A stretch of 63,317 bases of DNA from Anaerolineae bacterium (GCA_022843385.1 JALHNT010000043.1:1-63317); one strand, 5' to 3'; shown: positions 43,395 through 52,871, counted from the first letter of the stretch. The notes: generated by a model from the sequence alone, not told the origin. Made by a program: numbers and translations.

Positions 43395-43859
43395 TCATGA
43401 TTTGTCAGGCGGCGACCAGGGTTTCCAGCCAGGTCGGGACAACAGCGACACAATATTGGCAGGGTTGTCCTGGCTGGGTGGATGAGGGATGAATTTGTCC
43501 ACATCCCTCGTGTCTGAGACCCACTCACGATCCATATCCAACGGCTTTAGCCCCCGGATCAGAACCTTTTCTGCAATATCCCAGGCTTCATCGAGACTTA
43601 TTATTGGCGTTCGCCAGGGGGATTGGTTCGCATCAGCGTAGCCCACTTCCAGAGTCAGCACATCCGGGCGTTGTCCGCCGGCGTCTGCCTCGAAAAACAG
43701 GTAATGCAAATGAAGACGACAATCACCGCGCCAGATGGTTACAGTGGGGATCCAGCCGTAACCATATTCGATTTCGGCTGGGCCTTTGATCTCGATACCC
43801 AGCCGTTTTGCCCGGTCGATGATCTCGATTGCCAATTGCAGTTCATCGGGCAGTGGCAT
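43395..43859 (-). CDS. Hypothetical protein, acidic/mixed, unknown
   Basis: About 154 residues with DELQLAIEIIDRAKRLGIEI, a Trp/His-rich central beta region (TVTIWRGDCRLHLHYLFFEA) and DEAWDIAEKVLIRGL. The start has AGGAG upstream at 43859. The shape suggests a small cytosolic alpha/beta protein; I recognise no family. It lies 25 bases downstream of msrA on the same strand. Confidence 0.6.
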   Translation of the reverse strand: MPLPDELQLAIEIIDRAKRLGIEIKGPAEIEYGYGWIPTVTIWRGDCRLHLHYLFFEADAGGQRPDVLTLEVGYADANQSPWRTPIISLDEAWDIAEKVLIRGLKPLDMDREWVSDTRDVDKFIPHPPSQDNPANIVSLLSRPGWKPWSPPDKS

Positions 43860-43886
43860 CAACGCTGCTCCTGGAAGGGATGGCGC

Positions 43887-44441
43887 TTACACCCCGGCCT
43901 TCAGCCGATCGGTGAAATACTTACGAGCCTTTGCCACCTTCGGGCGCACCACATACTGGCAGTAGGGTTGGTACGGGTTGTTGACGAAGTATTCCTGATG
44001 ATAATCCTCAGCGACGTAATATTGCTCCAGCGGTGTGACCTCGGTCACAATCGGGTCAGGCCAGGTGCCGGAGGCGTTCCACTGGGCGATCTTCTGCTCG
44101 GCGATGGCCTTCTGCTCATCGGTTTCGTAGAAGATGGCCGACCGGTACTGCGGCCCAACATCATTGCCCTGGCGATCCAGCGTGGTCGGGTCGTGGATAG
44201 TGAAGAACACATCCAGCAGGTCGCTGAAGGTGATGACTGCCGGATCGTAGGTGATCTGGATGACTTCGACATGCCCGGTTAAGCCGGTGGTGACCTGACG
44301 ATAAGACGGGTTGGGGACATGCCCGCCGGTGTAGCCGGACTCGACGGCGATGACGCCCTTCAGCTCATCATAGACCGCTTCCAGGCACCAGAAGCAGCCC
44401 CCGCCCAGCGTGGCCTTCTCGGTCGTGTTGCTTGTTTCCAT
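43887..44441 (-). CDS. msrA: Peptide-methionine (S)-S-oxide reductase MsrA
   Basis: About 184 residues with the active-site GGCFWCLEAVYDELKGV, VESGYTGG, HVEVIQITYDP, FFTIHDPTTLDRQGNDVGPQYRS and, near the end, CQYVVRPKVAK. The catalytic Cys and Glu are present. It repairs methionine sulfoxide in the cytosol. GGAG lies before the ATG at 44441. Confidence 0.96.
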   Translation of the reverse strand: METSNTTEKATLGGGCFWCLEAVYDELKGVIAVESGYTGGHVPNPSYRQVTTGLTGHVEVIQITYDPAVITFSDLLDVFFTIHDPTTLDRQGNDVGPQYRSAIFYETDEQKAIAEQKIAQWNASGTWPDPIVTEVTPLEQYYVAEDYHQEYFVNNPYQPYCQYVVRPKVAKARKYFTDRLKAGV

Positions 44442-44526
44442 CACATTACTCCATGAAACTTTCGACTGACGATGAGTCTCGATTCAGCGCAAGCCATTAC
44501 AAATCAGATTCACTTCTAACAGAGTT

Positions 44527-45699
44527 CTATTGTTCGGCGCGGTCAATCGTCAGCCGGACGCGCACCGGGCCTTCACTGCCCCCGGCGGCATGAGACAGGA
44601 TGATGCGGTAGATGCCATCGGCTGGCAGCACATAATCGGCGATGAGCGAGTCGAAATCCTCGGTACTGATGTCATCGCTGGCGATGAGGGGGTTGAAGTC
44701 GGTATCGGCCAGGATGAGCAGCGGATCGGCCGTGACGCCTTCGGGCGTGGTGGCGCTGATAGTGACGCGCTGGCCTTCTTCCGCGACGAAGGCGAAGGTG
44801 AACACCTGCCCCGCTTCCATCTCGACCACCTGCGACTCGCCGGGGCGGATCTCGGCTGCATCGGCTTCATCCTGAAAGATCAGCCGGATGTAATTGAGAT
44901 AATCGTTGGCCGCATCAGCCGCATTACCCAGTTGGGTGTGAGCGCTGGCACGGCTCAGATACAGGCCAGGTTGGTTTTCGTCCTGGGCGATGGCGAGGCT
45001 GAGGTCTTCCAGCGCCGCGTCATAGTTCTCCTGCGCCAGATAGACGCGGGCACGCTCGAAATACGCCGCCACGCTCGGCTGCTGCCGGATCAGATAATCG
45101 AAATCGCGCAGCGCAGCGCTATAATTTTCCAGGCTGGCATAGGCCAACCCGCGCCGGGCATAGGCAGTCAGGTTATCCGGTTCGAGGGCGATGATGCGGG
45201 CAAAATCAGCCACCGCCTGGTCATACCGTTCCTGAATGAAGAGATATTGTCCACGCTGGTCATAAGCGTCCACCGCATCCGGCAGGGCTTCGACTGCCGC
45301 ATCAAAATCCGCCAGCGCCGCCTCAACCTGTTCCTGTCCGGCGTAAATCGCGGCGCGGCTCAGATGAGCCTGGGCGGTGAATTCAGCCGAAGGGGATGGC
45401 AGAGCCAGGGCGCGATTCAGATCAATCAGCGCGCTGTCGATATCATTGACAGCCTGATAGCTGACGCCGCGCAGGAAATACCCCTGGGCACTGGTGGGGT
45501 TCAGCAGCAGGAACAGACTGAAATCGGTGATCGCCTGGTCAAACTGCGCCTCCTGAAAGGCTTGCAGTCCGCGCTCGAAGACATCGACCCCGACAAATAA
45601 GGGGACGTTGCCGCCCTGCCCGCTACCATCATCCTGCGCCAGCGCGACAGACGCACCAACCAGCAGCACGGCGACTATCACCAGCATCCACTTACGCAT
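44527..45699 (-). CDS. Secreted tetratricopeptide-repeat protein
   Basis: About 390 residues. A signal peptide (MRKWMLVIVAVLLVGASVALA) is followed by about seven TPR units (A-x2-D-x-A-[LI]-x-D type; FDQAITDFSLFL, YDQAVADFARII, YDAALEDLSLAI) to about residue 270. A beta-rich domain of ~115 residues follows (ITISATTPEGVTADPLLILAD; ADGIYRIILSH), the pre-peptidase C-terminal-like pattern that binds outside the cell. Likely a surface or export scaffold. A TATAGT box is about 40 bases upstream. Confidence 0.88.
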   Translation of the reverse strand: MRKWMLVIVAVLLVGASVALAQDDGSGQGGNVPLFVGVDVFERGLQAFQEAQFDQAITDFSLFLLLNPTSAQGYFLRGVSYQAVNDIDSALIDLNRALALPSPSAEFTAQAHLSRAAIYAGQEQVEAALADFDAAVEALPDAVDAYDQRGQYLFIQERYDQAVADFARIIALEPDNLTAYARRGLAYASLENYSAALRDFDYLIRQQPSVAAYFERARVYLAQENYDAALEDLSLAIAQDENQPGLYLSRASAHTQLGNAADAANDYLNYIRLIFQDEADAAEIRPGESQVVEMEAGQVFTFAFVAEEGQRVTISATTPEGVTADPLLILADTDFNPLIASDDISTEDFDSLIADYVLPADGIYRIILSHAAGGSEGPVRVRLTIDRAEQ

Positions 45700-45787
45700 A
45701 GGATTTGACCATTTCACACGGCATACCGACTCATGTGCTGCACTATAACATACTTTTGCCGGGGTGAGCCGATTCACTATTGAAATG

Positions 45788-46717
45788 TTAAATCACCAGT
45801 TGATCGTAGAGCAGTTCCTGTGACAGATTCGGTACGACTGTGCCTTCGGTTTGCAGCGTCAGGGAAGCCGCCGTCACGCCCAGACGCATCGCTTCATCCA
45901 GCGGCACGCCGTTGAGCAGGCCGAAAATGACCGCTCCCGACAGAGCGTCACCAGCACCGGTGGCATCCAGCACATGGGTATTGATAGCGCGGATGAAGCC
46001 AGCTGTGCCGCTGTCGGCATAAGCCAGTCCCTGCTCGGCCATGGTCACTACGGCGATATCCGCCCCCAGCGTCACCAGATGGCGGGCGGCCTCAATCGCG
46101 CTGTCGCGGTCAACCGCCTCGCGTGCACCGCACAGGGCAGCAGTCTCCTGAGCGTTGGGGGTCACCAGATGAAGCTGGCTGATGTAGGGGCATAGCTTCC
46201 CGGCCAGGGTTGGGCTGGTGGGGTCGGCACACACCCGCACCCAGGTGCGTTCGGCGATCTCGAACAGGGTATGCAGCGCTTCGTCGGTCAGCGAGGCATC
46301 GATCACCACCATCTCGGCCTCGCCGATCAGGTCTTCATACTGGAGTAGATAATCGCTGTTGATGTGAGCCATAATTTCGAAATCGCTGACCGCGCCCAAC
46401 AGTTGACCATCCGGTTTGAGCAGGCTCAGGTAAGCGCCGGTACGTCCGCCGGGAATAGTCAGGCTGTGGGAACAATCGATCTCATGGTCTTCGCAGTGGT
46501 CGCGCACCCGCAGTCCTTCGGCGTCATCCCCCAGCGCGGTGAGCAGCATGACCGGCACTTCCAGACAGGCCAGATTCTCGGCGATGTTGCGCGCCACACC
46601 GCCGATGCTGTTGCGTACCCGACCCAGATTGGATGTCTCCCAGACAAATGGAGCATGCGGGCGGCCTTTCAGATCAATCCCTGCCGAGCCGATCACCACC
46701 ACATATCCCTCGTCCAT
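45788..46717 (-). CDS. PfkB-family kinase, pseudouridine-kinase-like
   Basis: Three hundred nine residues: IGSAGIDLKGRPHAP and NSIGGVARNIAENLACLEVPV at the N-terminus match the pseudouridine kinase (PsuK) subgroup. DATGAGDALSGAVIFGLL carries the catalytic Asp and the anion hole of the PfkB C-terminal signature. AGGAGG lies five bases before the ATG. The pseudouridylate lyase (PsuG) that usually accompanies it is not in the window. It phosphorylates a sugar or nucleoside, substrate inferred. Confidence 0.88.
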   Translation of the reverse strand: MDEGYVVVIGSAGIDLKGRPHAPFVWETSNLGRVRNSIGGVARNIAENLACLEVPVMLLTALGDDAEGLRVRDHCEDHEIDCSHSLTIPGGRTGAYLSLLKPDGQLLGAVSDFEIMAHINSDYLLQYEDLIGEAEMVVIDASLTDEALHTLFEIAERTWVRVCADPTSPTLAGKLCPYISQLHLVTPNAQETAALCGAREAVDRDSAIEAARHLVTLGADIAVVTMAEQGLAYADSGTAGFIRAINTHVLDATGAGDALSGAVIFGLLNGVPLDEAMRLGVTAASLTLQTEGTVVPNLSQELLYDQLVI

Positions 46718-46798
46718 CGCGACCTCCTCTCACCGATTTGGGCTACCGATGATGAACGATTGTACCCCGTTTGTGAGCAGTGGGGGGAATAGTTGGCC

Positions 46799-47347
46799 TT
46801 ATGTCCGGCGCAGCGAGCGCACATAGGCGGCGCTGTCCGGGATGTGGACGGGTAGGTGGCGATATAGCGGGCGCGGCGGCGCGACCAGGATGATCTCCAA
46901 TATGCCGCTGAGATCAGTAGGCACATCAGTTGAAAAGGGTGCAAGGGCTGCCCACTCGGCATCTGTGATAGCGGTGATAGCTGTCATCAACGCGGATTGG
47001 GTGCGTTCCCATTCATCCAGCACCTGCTCCAGCGTTCGACCACTGCGCATGGCGATGCCCGCATAATGGATGCGGGTGCTTTCCTCGTCCGAGAGCATGG
47101 CTGCAATGACAGGGTGGGCTTCACCGCGCTGCCAGAATGTTATTGCTTCCAGGGCATAGGCTTCGTAAGTGATGAGGTGCGCCAGCAAATCCTTGAAGGA
47201 GCATTCCTGATCGCTGTACAGCCCGTAGCGGATGGTATCCGGACGTGTCATCTCCTCCGCTGTGAGCGTCTGGATCAGGTCGCGCACGGCCTCATGCTCG
47301 ATGTTAAGCTGGCTAATGGCGGTCTGGCGACTGGCAGTACCTTGCAT
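46799..47347 (-). CDS. DinB-like/ClbS-type four-helix protein
   Basis: About 182 residues: LNIEHEAVRDLIQTLTAEEM, LLAHLITYEAYALEAITFW and a C-terminal YRHLPVHIPDSAAYVRSL give the four-helix bundle with His ligands at the usual DinB positions. The substrate is unknown. AAGGAG is seven bases before the ATG and a minus-strand TATAAT is at 47387-47392. Confidence 0.8.
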   Translation of the reverse strand: MQGTASRQTAISQLNIEHEAVRDLIQTLTAEEMTRPDTIRYGLYSDQECSFKDLLAHLITYEAYALEAITFWQRGEAHPVIAAMLSDEESTRIHYAGIAMRSGRTLEQVLDEWERTQSALMTAITAITDAEWAALAPFSTDVPTDLSGILEIILVAPPRPLYRHLPVHIPDSAAYVRSLRRT

Positions 47348-47386
47348 CACAATCTCCTTGCACTGGTCGGGCTGATGATGAGGTGG

Positions 47387-47392
47387 ATTATA
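47387..47392 (-). promoter_or_regulatory. -10 element upstream of the DinB-like gene
   Basis: On the minus strand GCGGTATAAT ends 39 bases upstream of the ATG at 47347. Confidence 0.5.
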
Positions 47393-47398
47393 CCGCGC

Positions 47399-48004
47399 TC
47401 AGGGGTTGGTTTGGCAGCCAGCCAGGTCTCGCGGCTGCACCGCTGCCGGCGAGCGACTTTCGTTCATCCAGGCACCAATGCCAATCATGACCGGTTTGTG
47501 CCAGAGCGTCGCCAGGCTGCCATCACAGGAAAAAGATGACACAGTTACGCTCACTTGCAGGGCGCGGTAAGCCAGCCGCAACGTATAGAGATCGTCCACC
47601 TGACTCTTCTGGACAGCATCTGGCGCGCCAAAGGCTAACCAGATATCGCCCAGCGTGATGCGCGTGCTGAGCGAGAGCCCCTGCACTTCATTCCCGAAAA
47701 TCGCCATCCAGTTCATGCCTTCCAGCAGCGGATGATCGGCGCGCCAGCTCCATTCGAGCCAGCCTAACTGTCGCTGAGCATCCCAGTTGGCAATATTCAG
47801 GCCTTCAATCCGAGGATCGGCGCGCAGGATAGCCACGGCATCACTGCCAGTCGTATGACCGGGACGGATGCCGTGCCAGCAGGGAGGCATGCAGTCCGGC
47901 GCGCGGATGAATTCGACGACAGCGGCAGGTTGGTAGGCCCGTGACTGAACGGCGAGAAGCAGGGCGCTCATCAGGCTGATGAGCAGGCCGACCAACCGGA
48001 ACAT
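47399..48004 (-). CDS. Secreted/anchored protein of the C-(M/L)-PC-x2-GIR family, member 1
   Basis: The 201-residue protein has one N-terminal hydrophobic helix, then PDCMPPCWHGIRPGHTT, a WSWRAD/YW-type strand and SLSTRITLGDIWLAFGAP. It matches 52871-53491 in order and spacing (DC-x-(L/P)-PC-x2-GIR, then TRLTLG(E/D)(V/I)WLA(L/F)GA). The two close cysteines may form a disulfide or bind metal outside the membrane. The family has no known role to me. It ends before the DinB-like gene on the same strand and follows the 48005-48199 gene directly. Confidence 0.78.
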   Translation of the reverse strand: MFRLVGLLISLMSALLLAVQSRAYQPAAVVEFIRAPDCMPPCWHGIRPGHTTGSDAVAILRADPRIEGLNIANWDAQRQLGWLEWSWRADHPLLEGMNWMAIFGNEVQGLSLSTRITLGDIWLAFGAPDAVQKSQVDDLYTLRLAYRALQVSVTVSSFSCDGSLATLWHKPVMIGIGAWMNESRSPAAVQPRDLAGCQTNP

Positions 48005-48199
48005 TCAGAATCCCTTGTAACCCGAGTCGTTGGCGTCGAAGCGAGCGCGGCGCTCGACCTCAGCCCGTTCCAGGACTTTCGCCAGATCGCGATAAATCGG
48101 ATCATCACTTTGCCCGGATTTACGCAGGACTTCCATCAGTTCTTTCACCAGCCGTTCGATGTCCTGCAACTGTTTGTTGTTGACATGTTCAAAATTCAT
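48005..48199 (-). CDS. Small helical protein, unknown
   Basis: About 64 residues: MNFEHVNNKQLQDIERLVKEL and RDLAKVLERAEVERRARFDA, an amphipathic coiled-coil-like pair of helices. AAGGTGG lies before the ATG at 48199; an in-frame GTG at 48229 overlaps the upstream SGNH stop. It sits between the SGNH hydrolase and the PC-GIR protein with no gap. Confidence 0.6.
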   Translation of the reverse strand: MNFEHVNNKQLQDIERLVKELMEVLRKSGQSDDPIYRDLAKVLERAEVERRARFDANDSGYKGF

Positions 48200-48225
48200 C
48201 GCATCCACCTTCGGGTTAACTCCAA

Positions 48226-48912
48226 TCACGTCAAACCATTGACGCGTAAAAAAGGTATCATCAGATCAGCCAGGCGCTGCGCTCCGCCTTCGGTCAGATG
48301 TATCCCGTCAAAACTATAGCTGTAGCCGCCGCGCTGACGCAGCGCCTCGTAGCGTTCTTTACTCGCCAGCATGTTAGAGAGCATGCGCAGGTATTGTCTC
48401 CCCTTCACCGAAGGCCGTACCGGTAGGGTATCAGGTGCGAATGCGGCCATCACATCCAGCGTTGGAATTCGCAGCTCAAGACAAAGCTGGCGAGCATGGT
48501 CATTCATCTGGCGCAGGATGACCACCTGCTCCGGGCGCTGCTCTATCGGGGGCAGTGCCACCCATAGGCGCAGCCCGGCCTGATGCAGCCGCGTCAGCAC
48601 GGCACGCATATTCTCGCGAAACGCAGTAGGCGAGATTTGTCCACCACGCACGCCTTTCACCCAGCGATAGTACACGTGCAAAGCCGGATCGGTTAAGGAG
48701 AGTACATCATTGATGCCGACCATGATGATGCAGCCATCTGGCTCGCGGGTGATCACATCCTGTTGAACCCGCCGAAAGAGATTCAGGCTGGTATCGCCAT
48801 TGACTCCGGCATTGATGAAGGTGTGCTGCGGGAAAGCGGCAGCCACTTTCTCGACATAATTCACCCCCAGATCCCCCTGAGTCAGGCTATCGCCAAAGAC
48901 CACAATACGCAC
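48226..48912 (-). CDS. SGNH/GDSL hydrolase (cytosolic type)
   Basis: The 228-residue protein has block I VVFGDSLTQGDLGVNY, block III MVGINDVLSL and block V FDGIHLTEGGA (catalytic Asp/His). No signal peptide is seen. Acyl-ester hydrolysis is the family role; the substrate is unknown. It is the upstream gene of a three-gene minus-strand run to 47399. Confidence 0.92.
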   Translation of the reverse strand: MRIVVFGDSLTQGDLGVNYVEKVAAAFPQHTFINAGVNGDTSLNLFRRVQQDVITREPDGCIIMVGINDVLSLTDPALHVYYRWVKGVRGGQISPTAFRENMRAVLTRLHQAGLRLWVALPPIEQRPEQVVILRQMNDHARQLCLELRIPTLDVMAAFAPDTLPVRPSVKGRQYLRMLSNMLASKERYEALRQRGGYSYSFDGIHLTEGGAQRLADLMIPFLRVNGLT

Positions 48913-48923
48913 AGCAGACTCCT

Positions 48924-49457
48924 TCAGATGGCGCGCAGCGAGCCGACCAGTGGATCGAGAAAAGCTGGATCACCGGTCAGTGTGACCGAGATTGGGCGCC
49001 CCCCGACGCGGGTGTGCAAGGCATAGCTGGTTGTGCCAGCGGCGTCTTTCCGTTCCATATAGAGGGCTGTCTTGCCATCAGGGAAGGTACGCCATTCCTC
49101 GCGCAGGATGCTGGCATCAGTGCCATCAGATGAGTTCTGGTTGTTGGTCTCAATCGGTAGGACGGCGATCTCGATACGGAGAGCGTTGGCGGTCAGGATA
49201 ATGCTGTAGCTGGGGGTGCTGGCATCAGCGGGCGGGGTCAGTGTCCAGCCGGTCGGATAATCAAAAGCAAAGCCGTTCACAGCATCGGTATAAGTGGTAG
49301 TGGGCAGGTTGCCGGGGAAAGCCAGCGTAGGCTGGGGAGCATCAAACGGCAGCGGCGCATCGGTAGGTGGCGCAGGTATCGCGGTGGGTGCGGGCGGGCT
49401 GCCGCTGCATGACGCCGCCGCGATCAACACCAGCATGAGGGCTATCCATCTCATCAT
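48924..49457 (-). CDS. Lipoprotein with PsbP-like domain
   Basis: One hundred seventy-seven residues with a lipobox (IAAASC) and a Pro/Ala/Thr-rich linker, then NGFAFDYPTGWTLTPP, typical of PsbP/MOG1-like stress or surface lipoproteins, and ILREEWRTFPDGKTALY. The anchored domain probably binds a partner outside the cell. It lies 11 bases upstream of the SGNH gene. Confidence 0.75.
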   Translation of the reverse strand: MMRWIALMLVLIAAASCSGSPPAPTAIPAPPTDAPLPFDAPQPTLAFPGNLPTTTYTDAVNGFAFDYPTGWTLTPPADASTPSYSIILTANALRIEIAVLPIETNNQNSSDGTDASILREEWRTFPDGKTALYMERKDAAGTTSYALHTRVGGRPISVTLTGDPAFLDPLVGSLRAI

Positions 49458-49601
49458 CGTGCATCCTCAACTTATGGCTCTATAGAGTATACCCCAATGC
49501 CCGGAATACCGGCGCACTGAACGATAGCTCTGGTTTCGATACCAACCCAATGCGATCCTGAAGGCGATAATCAGCGAGAGCAGTCAGGTTCGCAGAGCAT
49601 G

Positions 49602-49607
49602 TATAAT
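49602..49607 (+). promoter_or_regulatory. -10 element nine bases before the flippase ATG (leaderless arrangement)
   Basis: GTATAAT ends only eight bases before the ATG at 49616. A start of transcription about 7 bases after the -10 would give a leaderless or nearly leaderless mRNA. No ribosome site is seen between them. Confidence 0.55.
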
Positions 49608-49615
49608 GACTGTCT

Positions 49616-51133
49616 ATGACCACTGAAACACCCATCATCACCGCCAGCGAAGCCCGCCGCGCCGCCCGCAATGCCGGGGCCATCGCCGCCGCCAGCCTGC
49701 TCAGTCGGGGGCTGCAATTCGGCTGGCAGCTCATCTTCATCGCCACGCTCTCACCGGCTGTCTATGGCATCTACGGCGCTGTCAGTAGCTTCGTCCAGAT
49801 CGGCGCAACCATTGCCGGATTTGGGGTTGGCCCCATCGTCATTCGCGATGTTGCTCGTCATCCCAATCATGCCGGGAAGTATCTGACAGCGACGTTGTTC
49901 ATTCAAACGCCACTGGCGCTGGCGGCCTATGTGTTGCTCAACATCGCTGCTGGACTGGGTGGATATGGGGAGGCGGTGCGGGTATTCCTGGCGTTGGCGG
50001 CCCTCAACCTGATGATCGATGCACTGGGTAACATGTGCTTCGATCTGCTGCTGGCGCGTGAGCAGATGGTGACGACCTCGCTGGTCTCCATCGCCTATGT
50101 GATCGCGCTGATCGCACTGGCAGCCATCGGCCTATTCAGCGGCTACAGCCTGTTTGGGGTCTATACTGGCGTTATGGTGGCAGGGATTTTGCGCACCGGA
50201 GCGTTATGGTGGCTGGCCTGGCGCGCGCATATTCGCCCTCTTTGGCCACTGGATCAGCGGCTGGCCGGAGCACTATTACTCAACAGCGCGCCGCTGGCGA
50301 TCTCAGCCTTTCTCTCGCTGGCCTATCAGCAAGCCGATAAACTGCTCACCAGCCGCTTCATCGGCGACCGCGAGACCGGTTGGCTGGCGGCAGCCTTCAT
50401 CATCTTCTTCGGTGTGGTCGAATTGCTCAACACCACCATCATAACCGCCCTCTACCCTTTGATGTCGCGGGCTCATGGGGATGGCAAGCAGGAATTATTC
50501 GGCTTTCTGGTGGAGAAATTGTCATTCTTCACCCTGGTCATCTGCCTGCCGCTGACACTGACTCTCTCGATCTTTTCCGGCGCCATCTTTGTACCGATCT
50601 TCGGAGTGCGTTACCAACCGACGGCGGCCATCCTGAGCCTGTTGATCTGGTACGCGCTGGTGATGATGACCGGCAACGCGGTACAACAGGCGATGCTGGT
50701 ACAGAATCGGCAGCGGCGGGTGATGCTGGCGCGGGCGACCGGTCTGCTGCTCAATCTGGCGCTGTTGTTCCTGTTCCTGCCGCGCTTTGGCGTGATGGGC
50801 GCACCCTTGGCCTCGCTGGTCGCCGAAAGCGCTGTCTTCGCCCTGTACTGGTCTGGTTTTCGGGCGGCTGGCTGGCAACCGGCACAGATGCTGCCACGTC
50901 TGGGGCGGCTGCTGGTGGTGGGTCTGGGGAGCGGGATCGTCATGCTGGCGCTACATGATACGAGCGCTCCTTTGGGGATCGCTGCCGGACTGGTGACGTA
51001 CGCGGCTGGGACGCTGACACTTAAGGTGCTGGCGGAAGATGACTGGGATTTACTGTACCGCTTAGCGGCAGCGCTGCCTGGCGGCTCACTGATCCGCCGC
51101 TACTGGAAACGCGACATCACGGTGAATGTATAG
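49616..51133 (+). CDS. Polysaccharide/oligosaccharide flippase (MATE-like, Wzx type)
   Basis: The 505-residue protein has about 12-14 membrane helices, with the N-terminal AGAIAAASLLSRGLQFGWQLIF signature and RMxLARATGLLLNLAL late in the protein. It belongs to the polysaccharide-biosynthesis branch of the MOP superfamily. It would move lipid-linked glycan across the membrane. No glycosyltransferase is adjacent. Confidence 0.9.
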   Translation: MTTETPIITASEARRAARNAGAIAAASLLSRGLQFGWQLIFIATLSPAVYGIYGAVSSFVQIGATIAGFGVGPIVIRDVARHPNHAGKYLTATLFIQTPLALAAYVLLNIAAGLGGYGEAVRVFLALAALNLMIDALGNMCFDLLLAREQMVTTSLVSIAYVIALIALAAIGLFSGYSLFGVYTGVMVAGILRTGALWWLAWRAHIRPLWPLDQRLAGALLLNSAPLAISAFLSLAYQQADKLLTSRFIGDRETGWLAAAFIIFFGVVELLNTTIITALYPLMSRAHGDGKQELFGFLVEKLSFFTLVICLPLTLTLSIFSGAIFVPIFGVRYQPTAAILSLLIWYALVMMTGNAVQQAMLVQNRQRRVMLARATGLLLNLALLFLFLPRFGVMGAPLASLVAESAVFALYWSGFRAAGWQPAQMLPRLGRLLVVGLGSGIVMLALHDTSAPLGIAAGLVTYAAGTLTLKVLAEDDWDLLYRLAAALPGGSLIRRYWKRDITVNV

Positions 51134-51194
51134 GCCGCCTGATGCAGTATCCGTGAAGCCTCTCCACCGGCAGTTGGAGAGAAATGAGCCAGCG

Positions 51195-51959
51195 CTATTG
51201 CCCGGCCAGGGCCGCGATCACTACCTGGCGCAGCGGCTCATCCAGCACAGCATAACCGGCGGGGTTGAGATGGAGGGTGTCCAGAGCATAGGCGGGCTGG
51301 ATCAGGCCATCATCCCCTGCCAGCAGAGCATAGGCATCCAGCAGCCACAGCCTATCGTCTTCCCAGGTGCGCAGGATGGCGTTGACGTCGATCACGGCGC
51401 GGCCTATATCATCCGACCAGAAGAAGAGCTGCCGTTCCAGCGGCGCGGAACCCACCGGGAAGATGGTTGTCAGGATGACATCGGCACCAGTTGCCAGCGA
51501 CTGATCGACGATGCGGCGCAAATGATGGACGGTCTGGTTGGTGAGGTCATCCGGCAGTCGGGCGGAAATCGGGATCGTCTTCAAATCATTGATGCCGGCC
51601 TGAATCACAATGACATCTGGCTGCAGCGGCGCGACATGCCGTTCAAAGCGTCCGCTGATCTGGGCGGTGGTCTGGGCACCCATGCCGCGATTGACGACCT
51701 GAAGCGTGGCATCGCTGGTCAGCGGCCAATCCTGCGCACGTGAGTCGCCGACGAGGACGAGGCGCTGCTGCCCCTCGGTCAACGGCGCGACCTCCGGCCA
51801 GATCACGTCGGTCCCCAGCGGGTCGAGCCGGACGGCATTCAGTTCACGATAATACTGCTGAGCGAAGGTGAACGCCCGCCACAGAGCCAGCCCGGAAACC
51901 GCCACTGTCAGCAGCAGCGCCAGCGCTAGAACGATTGATAATCCCCGCCAGGTGCGCAT
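51195..51959 (-). CDS. Membrane-anchored SGNH/GDSL hydrolase
   Basis: About 254 residues with one N-terminal helix (LALALLLTVAVSGLALW) and the blocks LVLVGDSRAQDW (nucleophile Ser), VIQAGINDLK and TLHLNPAGYAVL (Asp/His). The domain is likely outside the membrane. GAGG lies before the ATG at 51959; a TTG further up lacks a good site. Substrate unknown. Confidence 0.88.
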   Translation of the reverse strand: MRTWRGLSIVLALALLLTVAVSGLALWRAFTFAQQYYRELNAVRLDPLGTDVIWPEVAPLTEGQQRLVLVGDSRAQDWPLTSDATLQVVNRGMGAQTTAQISGRFERHVAPLQPDVIVIQAGINDLKTIPISARLPDDLTNQTVHHLRRIVDQSLATGADVILTTIFPVGSAPLERQLFFWSDDIGRAVIDVNAILRTWEDDRLWLLDAYALLAGDDGLIQPAYALDTLHLNPAGYAVLDEPLRQVVIAALAGQ

Positions 51960-52028
51960 TATCCGCCTCGAAACTTGAACCGAAATCATCAGGAAGAGGT
52001 ATACTCTCAACAGTTAAAAGGGGCGTGA

Positions 52029-52871
52029 GTGGTGGAACGGACGGTACAGGAAACTCGGCTGGCGCGTGTGATTCGGATGGGCAACCCGGAGCTTGACCGC
52101 GACTTGCCCTATTGGGCGCGGCGCTCCAACCCGATCATCCGGCGGCAGTTGGGCATGTACTGGAAGACGATCCTGCCGGAAGCCACCTTCCTGATGAAAG
52201 CCTTCGCGGTGCAGGCGATCCTGATCGCGCTGACGCTGCCGCTGCCATTTCTGATCGAGCTGGCGCTGCCGGCCATCACAGCGGCGATCCTGCTGTTCCC
52301 CTTCGCCCTCGTCGTCTATGGGCATCTGCTTTTAGCGATCGGCATGGCGGCGGCGCAGTCGATCACCCGTGAAATCCAGAATGATACCCTCACACTGCTG
52401 CGCGCCACCCCGTTTGATCTGGGCAGCATCATCGCCAGCAAGGTGGCGGCCTCGATCTGGCGGCAGGTGGAAGACCTGGGATTATTGCTGCTGGCAGCGG
52501 CGCTGATGAGTATGCCGTTGCTGATTTCGCAGTATGGGACGCTTTATCCGCTGGATGAAAATCCGCTGCTGGCGCGGGTGGCGGTGGTGTTGGGGTTGGG
52601 CGTGTCGATGCTGCGGCTGTGCCTGGAGCCATTCATGATCGGCATGATCGGCGTGATGATGGGGGCAGCGCTGCGGGTGCGGGCATCGGCCATCTTCGGC
52701 ACCGTCATAGCCGGAGTTTTCTACTTCCTCTTCGTTAATCTGCTGCGGCTGCTGGCGGTGGATTGGCCGCTGCGCTTCGTGATCGATTTTGGGTTGCCGC
52801 TGCTGCTGCCCTTGCTGGTGAGCTGGGTCTGTTTCCGCCTGACGCAGCGCTTCATCACTCAGCACTTCTGA
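52029..52871 (+). CDS. ABC-2-like permease subunit
   Basis: The 280-residue protein has a ~55-residue charged N-terminus and about six membrane helices. SITREIQNDTLTLLRATPFDLGSII resembles the coupling region of ABC-2 permeases (R-E-x-x-x-G/D-T-x-x-x-L). No ATPase gene is beside it. Its stop overlaps the next ATG (TGATG), so the genes are coupled. Confidence 0.7.
   Translation: MVERTVQETRLARVIRMGNPELDRDLPYWARRSNPIIRRQLGMYWKTILPEATFLMKAFAVQAILIALTLPLPFLIELALPAITAAILLFPFALVVYGHLLLAIGMAAAQSITREIQNDTLTLLRATPFDLGSIIASKVAASIWRQVEDLGLLLLAAALMSMPLLISQYGTLYPLDENPLLARVAVVLGLGVSMLRLCLEPFMIGMIGVMMGAALRVRASAIFGTVIAGVFYFLFVNLLRLLAVDWPLRFVIDFGLPLLLPLLVSWVCFRLTQRFITQHF

Noticed and set aside
44530..45600. 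356-codon plus-strand frame opposite the TPR gene
   Set aside because: It has no family pattern and no ribosome site; the minus-strand TPR repeats are clear.
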